64,000 nt of DNA from Gnetum montanum (taxonomy: Eukaryota > Streptophyta > Gnetopsida > Gnetales > Gnetaceae). The position numbers and the translations under genes were made by a program. The stretch is from contig MNCI01018059.1 of assembly GCA_015680685.1 (NCBI GenBank), positions 233,603 to 297,602 on the forward strand, read 5' to 3'. Under the pieces are notes generated by a model, which was given only the letters and a program-made list of their open reading frames with translations, had not been told where the DNA came from and did no database searches. Of this stretch, positions 57,625 to 64,000 are shown one piece after another; positions within the stretch are counted from its first letter, which is position 1, and each line of letters opens with the position of its first letter.

Positions 57625-59640
57625 GTATGGAATTATTAGGGGAAATGGAACTAATGGGGTGACATGTGACGGTCTTTATTACAAGACTTGACAAAACTGG
57701 TGTTCATGACAACAAGGGTGAACGCCTTATTACAATGACATCAGGCCACATTTGGCGGCTGAGAGAAAAGAGGAGAGAGAATAGGAGAGAAGAAGAGAGA
57801 AGAGTCTTGTTGCTGCCAACGCCTAGATTACGCCTTCTGTTGTCCATCTGTAAGTGCATTATCAATTCTGCTCCTTGCATAGTGGCTTCAATGCTGCTCC
57901 ACTCCAAGTGTTTGCTCCAGATCCATTCCGTTGTTGTATGATGGCCATCTGCACCCACAACATAATCATATATTAGCAAGGGTAATTGAATCATTAAGTA
58001 AGGCATACCTTGCTTCGGTTTGGGTTCCTTGGCTAAGCTGTGGTATGGCTAATATGGATCTGGGAAAATGTAGATGATGACTACCGAAGGTATAGGGGTT
58101 AGGAAGAAAAATGAAAAAATCCTGGGCTTAGGATAAAAATAAAAAAATCAGGGCCCGTACCCCCATGACTAATCGTGAACCTCCGATAGCGTTAGAATGG
58201 AGAACAAAAAGGAGTAGGAAAGATAGGTAAAAAGGGACAACTATGGCATCGATGAAGGGGATGCCATGATGGAAATGAACGAAAATGTTAATTAATTGCA
58301 AAAATGTTAAGGAAAAGAAGTTAACTAATGTTCCAAATAGGAATGTCAGTGGGTCCTCCCCAAAGCAGGCTCATGCCCTTAATGCCCTGACAAGCCCACA
58401 TTCAAAGAGTCCGTGGGCTCTGGGAATGTCCTTTGGAACAAGAGCTAAAGTCTTAACCATAAGAATTTACCAAAAAGAAAACAAAGCATTAACCAAAGTA
58501 TATACAATGATACCACCGGAAATGAGATGAACAATGGAAAGAAGGATGGAAAGAAGAGAAGTGGAATGGAATCCCAAGAACAAGGTGGTGTACAACCCCT
58601 TGTGTGTTTGATGATTAATGTGACTTGGCGAATCTCATTCCAACTCTGGCTCAAACCAACCACTTCCAGTGACTTCGCATCAATGCATTTGGTTAACCCA
58701 TCCACTTGGATAACAAGGATGCATCTTCAAAGAGCAACCACCATTCCGATGAAACAATGGAGAGAATGGGAAGCGAGAGGGGCCTTAGTTAGAGGGAACA
58801 CTTTGGTTCCATAACCAGTGCTTACAGCCAAAATTTTATGTCGTCTAAGGGGTGTGGTTTGAATCCTCACTTTTGTGTTTTGCTTTTTTTTTTTTAAATT
58901 TTTTTTTCTTTTTTTTATTTTTTTTGTCGTTTTGTGTTTTTATGCGTGGGGACCACACCATGCAAAGACTTCTTATTTTTACTGTCTCAGCTTCCGATTA
59001 TTGGGTAACATCAGAACGGTAAGAAAACCCAAGAAGAAAACATCCAAGCACCCAAGTGAATGACCAACACAAAAAAATCAAGTTCCCTTGAAGTCACACC
59101 CTTTGCAATCCTTGAGTCCTTCCTTAGTTTGAGAAATGCCCAATCACTTGTTCATTGAAGTTCTTATTAAGAAGGAACTGTACATTTCCAAGCCAAGGGA
59201 AACCATAGACTTGATGGATGGATGGATGAAGTGGTCTCATTGCCTGCCATATCAAAAGAACACACCTTAGTATCAACAATGTAACTCAAAGGTAAAAACC
59301 AAACATTAGCAATCAATGAAAAATAGTTCATCCCATCGGCCCGAACACTTATTAGGTGACGAACTTACATGATGGATGACACACACGCACACAAAAAATG
59401 GAAAAAGTATAACGATGTTGTAAAACAAAAAACAAGAAAAGTTAAAGAAAGTTGTAAAACAAAAATTAGAAAAGTTAAAGAAATTTGTAAAACAAAAATG
59501 TGTAAAACAAAAACGTTGTAAAACAAAAACGTGTAAAAAAAATTGAAAAAGAACTGAGGGCCCCATATGGTTAGCATAGGTGGCCATCTCCCCCATGACT
59601 AAGTTGTGAGGGAGAGATCCGAAATATTGAGCGTGATTGA
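57625..59640 (-). other. Element G 3' non-coding region
   Basis: Read on the minus strand it has the family blocks in order: CATGGGGGAGATGGCCACC (59575-59595), the TTTTTGTTTTACA array, GTCTTTGCATGGTGTGG (about 58957), TGGGGAGGACCCACTG (about 58355), AGTCATGGGGGTACG (about 58160), and the segment near 57704-57960 (ATATGATTATGTTGTGGGTG, GGATAACAGAAGG) shared with A near 21860-22000. Confidence 0.7.
59416..59540. repeat. Minisatellite of TGTAAAACAAAAA units in element G
   Basis: At least six copies of GTAAAACAAAAA at intervals of 12-35 bases, two of them spaced by AGTTAAAGAAA. Shorter versions occur in A (about 20368-20400, opposite strand sense) and B (about 43885). Confidence 0.75.
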
Positions 59641-60990
59641 CCGCTTGTAGAAGTGTGACTTGTACTGGCTGGCGCAACTTCACGAAAAGGTTTTTTCTGT
59701 TGTACATTAACCAATAACCTTTTATCTGGGCTATCAGGCTTGTATATCATCATGGCCCTGGAGGGAAAGGTAGTATGAATAATGTAAGGTCCTTCCCACA
59801 AGGTCTGAAATTTTGTACGTTGGGGTACATGTGTGGTTCCAGTAAAGAACCTTATCTCCTGTTCTATACCTAAGCCTTTAGATTCTTAAGTCATGCCGTT
59901 GTTTACTGTGTGCTTTGTGCAACTCATTTAATGATAGTGCAACCAAGGGATTCTCATCTAACACATTCAAAGTTGCTAGTCGTTGTTTTTGTGCTAGGTC
60001 GAGATCCAGGTGAAGTTCGCAAGCCATGGACAGTGTACAGAGCTCACTCTGTATAGGCAGCTTTAGAATTTTTCCGTACACTAGCTCATAGGGAGAATAT
60101 CCTGTAGGGAGCTTCCAAGTGGAATGATACACCCAGAGAGTGTCATTTAATTTCGTGCTCTGGCCACGCCGAAATTTGCTAATTGTTTGTGTTAATATTC
60201 TGGTAATCTCCCTATTAGTAACTTCAGCTTGGCCATTAACTTGGGGATGATAAGGTGTGGTTAGTTTATGCTCAACCCCTAAGCGTTGCATCAATTTCCT
60301 AAAGGTTGCACCTGTAAAATGTGTTCCATTGTCGAAAATAAGTGCACGTGGCACACCAAACCTGTTAACAATTTATTGCTGTAAAAATCGGGCTGCTGTA
60401 GATGATGTGCAATCAGTTACTGCAGCTACTTCGGCCCATTTAGTTAAGTAATCAACAACAACGATTATGTATGCTTTTCCGTTGGACATTGGTGTAATTG
60501 GTCCCATGAAATCAATTCCCCAAATGTCAAAGGGTTCTAGAGGCTGAATCCATTGTTGTGGACCCTCCATTCTAGCAGTCATTCCCCCATTGCGCTGGCA
60601 GCGTTCACAGGATCGAGAAAAATGATGGGCGTCCCGAAATAGCGTTGGCCAATAATATCTTGGAAGCAGGATTTTAGTGGCCGTTCGTCTCCCCGCATAG
60701 TGTCCCCCACAAGGGCCCTCATGAGCATCCTGGAGAACTTTTAACTGATCTTGATCGGGAACACACCATCAAACTAGGCCATCAGAGCAAACTTTATAAA
60801 GTTGTCCTCCAATTTCCATGAAGTGTTTGATGTTATGAAGAAATTGTTGTTTCTTCCTAAAGTCTAAATTCTGTGGCATTTGTTGTGAAGTAAGATAGGT
60901 GAGGATGCCGCTATACCAATTTACATTTGTAGGTTGATTATTTATCACACCAGCGAAGAGGGCTTCGTCAGGAAAATGATCAGATACCGC
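59641..60990 (-). pseudogene. Element G integrase, few defects
   Basis: Minus strand. The zinc region (about 60600-60730) has DAHEGPCGGHYAGR, YYWPTLFRDAHHF and SCERCQ, with all four His/Cys residues present. The core has WGIDFMGPITPMSNGKAY (first Asp, 60373-60582), LIFDNGTHFTGATF (second Asp) and GQAEVTNREI (Glu) in 59878-60354. The C-terminus decays after HSKQRHDLRI. Stops include one near 60374 between the two open stretches (LQQ then IVNRFGVP, probably CAA to TAA) and one near 60772. All three catalytic acidic residues are kept. Confidence 0.88.
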
Positions 60991-62454
60991 ATATTCATCC
61001 TCTTTGCTGTCCCATTGCAGCCGAGACAGGTGATCGGCGATGACGTTCTCGGTGCCCTTGCGGTCTACAATAGTGAGATCGAACTCCTAAAGAATTACCA
61101 GCCAACGTATGATACGTGGGCTAACCGTTGGCTTATTCATGAGGAACCTAATTGCACTATGATCTCTATGGATATACACTTTGTAACCCAATACATAGTG
61201 CCTAAACTTATCCAGTGCAAACACAACAGCCATTAATTCTTTTTCTGTGGTTGTGTAGTTAAGTTGTGCACCGGTAATGCTTTTACTGGCACAATGGATG
61301 TAATAAGGTCATTTTTGTTCATCTAATTGTGTCAGTACAGCTCCTAAAGCATAATTGGATGCATCGGTCATTATGTGGAATGGTCTAGACCAATCGGGTG
61401 CTTGTAGAATGGGAGTTTCCACAAGTCTCTGTTTAAGGGCTTGGAATGCTTGTTCACACTCCCTGGTCCATTCAAATGGTGCATCTTTCTTTGTTAATTC
61501 TACAAACGGCTTGGCAACTTTGGAAAAGTTCGTAATAAACCTCCTGTAGTAGCCAGTGTGTCCAAGGAATGACCTTACGTCTTTAATGGTTTCCGGTTGT
61601 CGGGTAATTCCTTGGATGACTCTAATTTTTTCTGGGTCAACTTCAATTCCTGATTGTGAAATTTGGTGCCCCAATAAGATGCCCTCTTGAACCATCATAT
61701 GGCTCTTTTGCCAGTTGAGCTTAAGGTTGATTTCAACACATCGTTTTAGGACTTTCTCCAACCGGTTGAGGGCTTGATCAAAGCTCGTTCCATAGGTGGA
61801 GAAGTCGTCCATGAAGACTTCTACTCCATTGCCTATTTGTTGTTGAAAGATACTTAGAACTAAGCATTGGAATGTGGCTGGTGCATTACATAAGCCAAAA
61901 GGCATTTGTTTGTATGCAAACGTTCCCCAAGGACTGGTGAACGTTGTTTTGGCTTGGTCTTCTGGTGCAATGCGTATTTGGTTATACTCACTATATCCAT
62001 CCAGAAAACTGTAGTAGCGGTGCCCTGCTATACTGTCTAAGACTTGGTCCACAAATGGCAGTGGGAAGGGGTCTTTGAATGTTGCCATATTTAACAACCT
62101 AAAATCTATACATACCCTCCATTTACCCCCTTTTTTCGGAACAATGACAAGAGGGCTAACCCATTCGCTGTCAGCGATAGGGTAAATGAACCCAGCCTTG
62201 AGAAGTTGTTCTAGTTCTTCTTTAACAATTTGTTTTAACTTTGGGTTCAATCGCCTCTGGGGTTGTTTGCGAGGTTTCATAGAAGGGTCTGTATAAATCC
62301 TATGTTGGCATATTCGAGGGTCTATTTCGGTTATTTTAGGATACGACCAAGCAAAGGCAGCTGACCACTTGTTTATCACCCTTAGCAAACTTTCTTTTTG
62401 CGTGGGTACGAGCTTTGCGTTGTTGATCACCAGTTTTCCGTTTTCGAGGGTCAC
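60991..62454 (-). pseudogene. Element G reverse transcriptase (open) and RNase H
   Basis: The open stretch of 381 codons (62454-61309) contains the whole RT: IDPRICQHRIYTDPSMKPRK, CIDFRLLNMATFKDPFPLPF, FLDGYSEYNQI, AYKQMPFGLCNAPATFQ and the intact catalytic FMDD (61801-61818, residue about 215). LGHTGYYRRFITNFSKVAKP and the start of RNase H (TDASNYALGAVLTQLDEQK) follow. A TGA at about 61307 interrupts. RNase H then continues in frame (YYIHCASKSI, NYTTTEKELMAVVFALDKF, HRDHSA) to about 61000. A one-base shift near 62455 separates this from the upstream protease frame. These are fragments of one polyprotein. Confidence 0.88.
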
Positions 62455-63280
62455 GTATTCCAGACCGGTGGGAATGGTTTTAACTCTAAGGGCTCCTGTT
62501 TAAACTCTTCAGGAATCTCCAACTTCCCCCAATTAATGTCTTCGGAGTTAAGGGCTGGAAGTTGGCAACGAACTTGCTCTAATATGTCTGCGCTTTCAAG
62601 GTAAGCACTAGTTATTCCCTCAGCTAGTTCCATGCACGTAGTTGGTTTACTATCTTTATCACCCATCAGCCACTGGGTGTCTTCTTGTTGTGTGGCTATT
62701 GTATATAGGCACTTTTGTACATTAATGTCCTGTGCACACCGATTGCATGCAAGCAATGTTAAACTTCGCACTGCCCATGATTTCTGCACGCAATGACACC
62801 CTGTGTCACTATATGCAATGCATGGAACTCTTTTCTTCTCAATTTTCCCAAATGTATTTGTCTTGGATATTTCTAGGGAAAGGTTACGAATGCCTAAGCA
62901 GGCGTTGATTGTATTTAGCCATGCCCTCCCCATGATAATTGGGAAATCCCCTTTATCATTATTTATTTCAATTACCAAGAAATCAGTTAGATATGACCAT
63001 CCACCGACAGTTGTAACGATGTCTTCAACCTGCCCCAGAGGAACAGTGATGGACTGGTCAGCCAGTTCAAGGCGAACATTGCTCTTCTTGAGTGGAGGAA
63101 GGTTCCAGGTCTTATATAATTTTTGTGAGATTAAGTTAACCCCGGAACCTGAATCAAGGAGAGCCTTATGGGGTTCATTCCCAGCAACTTGAAGGTAAAC
63201 TAAGGGGACCCCTGGATCTGATAATTTTTTTGGAAGGTGGCCAACTTTGATCTAGTCAGTTACTGTATGCGTTAACACAA
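62451..63280 (-). pseudogene. Element G protease and linker
   Basis: DSG active site within HKALLDSGSGVNLIS (about 63130-63170). The second half follows in 62451-62978: FLVIEINNDKGDFPIIMGRA, then the Cys-rich IAYSDTGCHCVQ, CNRCAQDINVQKCLY and a linker ending WGKLEIPEEFKQEPLELK. The linker frame ends PPVWNT where A continues into RT, showing a single-base frameshift. A stop lies just before IKVGHLP near 63255. Confidence 0.82.
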
Positions 63281-64000
63281 CTGTGTGCATTGGACATGAT
63301 TTTGCTGCTGGAAGATTTCCCGAAATTGCGTTAGGTGTGGAGACATTAGGAGGCCTGACTGCTGGTAAGGGTGAAGGTTGAGTTGGATTGTTGGTCCTAA
63401 GGAAGGGTCTCCTTGGTGAATGATGGTTAGAACCAACCGTTGAAGGTTTAGGGGCCCTCGCAGTGTTGGGCTGTCGCAGCTGAGTGGTATTTACTCTAGG
63501 TTTTGTTGGGGCAGCCGTGGGTGCAAGAGATGCGGATAAACCCGGAGGACACCATGGGTATGGGACGTTTCCCGAAGGAGGGTAAGTTCGATAAAATTCC
63601 CAAACTTGGTAGTAACATGGAGGTTCGACGTGACCCGTAAAGTTACCTGGAGGAACCGGCTGCTACACATAGTAACCGTAAGGATCAGGTTGCCGGTATG
63701 GGTATTGATGTATTGGCGGCGGCGTCCCTCATGACTATGGGTATTGCCACTGCTGGTGTTGTCCAATGGGCTGTGGAGGTGTTCCACTTGGATAATATGT
63801 CAAGGGTTGGTGGAACTGCCTTGGGTGACCTTGCGAATAAGGTAACCTTCGGGGTGTTCGCCGTTGATTAAGTCTTGGATTCAATGCATACACCCCAGAC
63901 TCCTACAGATGTGAGATAATTGGACAACATCCCTTAGGATGGTCATAGTAGTAGACCTCACATCCACCATCATTGTCTGAATCAGAATTTTCAGCCTCAT
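63281..64000 (-). pseudogene. Element G gag C-terminal region, cut by the window edge
   Basis: Pro/Tyr/His-rich linker like that of A (QYPYRQPDPYGYYV near 63680, VYALNPRLINGEHPEG near 63855) and, at the edge, GGCEVYYYDHPKGCCPIISH, a Cys/His cluster at the gag end also seen decayed in A (ICQYNHPK). At least one stop (near 63664) and one frame change. Confidence 0.7.

Larger units (their letters stand above)
57625..64000 (-). mobile_element. Element G: Athila-like LTR retrotransposon, best preserved, runs off the window
   Basis: Minus-strand relative of A. Visible order from 64000 downward: gag tail, protease, RT, RNase H, integrase, 3' non-coding. The 5' LTR and most of gag lie beyond the window. 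At the other end, similarity to A stops at about 57625 (matching A near 22205), only about 50 bases before the 3' LTR should begin, and no LTR follows. Few stops interrupt pol, so G is younger or better kept than A and B. Confidence 0.9.

Noticed and set aside
59306-59707. Minus-strand open frame of 133 codons rich in Phe, Cys and Thr
   Set aside because: It is the product of the TTTTTGTTTTACA minisatellite in the non-coding 3' region of element G.

Overview
The window looks like plant nuclear DNA with two low-copy genes at its left end and nested, mostly dead retrotransposons over the rest. The organism is a seed plant by gene content: a chloroplast PAM68-family gene and a plant-specific FLZ zinc-finger gene. 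Long stacks of old Athila- and Tat-lineage Ty3/gypsy elements, with LTR pairs differing by roughly 10-15% by eye, would fit a large, slowly purged genome such as a conifer. That last step is inference; no species can be named from the sequence.

Left part (1-13.4 kb). A decayed L1-type LINE fragment (1-2058) is followed by an intact single-exon PAM68-family gene (2811-3485). A two-exon FLZ gene follows (7483-8466), with a broken, intron-containing copy of it 1.6 kb downstream (10030-10715). The spacers hold at least five copies of a tRNA-derived SINE (about 3.9, 4.1, 5.9, 11.6 and 11.8 kb), two local duplications and a LINE 3' remnant on the minus strand (12130-12760).

Middle part (13.4-45.6 kb). 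Element A (13377-23050, +) is a complete but dead Athila-like element with 5-bp target duplications. An old minus-strand Tat element, E, is cut into pieces (23868-25167, 32032-34177 and about 36155-36630). Element D (25168-32031, -), a gag-only relative of A, is inserted in E. So are a solo LTR (34178-35052) and element B (36631 to about 45625, +, no 3' LTR).

Right part (45.6-64 kb). A degenerate plant mobile-element ORF, F, is split by element C (46941-56644, +), a Tat-type element with 1-kb LTRs. Element G (57625-64000, -, running off the window) is the best preserved Athila-like copy: its reverse transcriptase ORF is open and its integrase keeps all three catalytic acidic residues.

Elements A, B, D and G are one family. 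They share gag, an LTR layout starting TGATGA, a tRNA-Asp-type primer site (clear in A, weaker in D and B) and a conserved non-coding block of about 2 kb between integrase and the 3' LTR. E and C are both Tat-like, but their second RNase H domain sits in different places. No virus, CRISPR array, rRNA gene or functional tRNA gene was seen. Two single N characters mark assembly joins.
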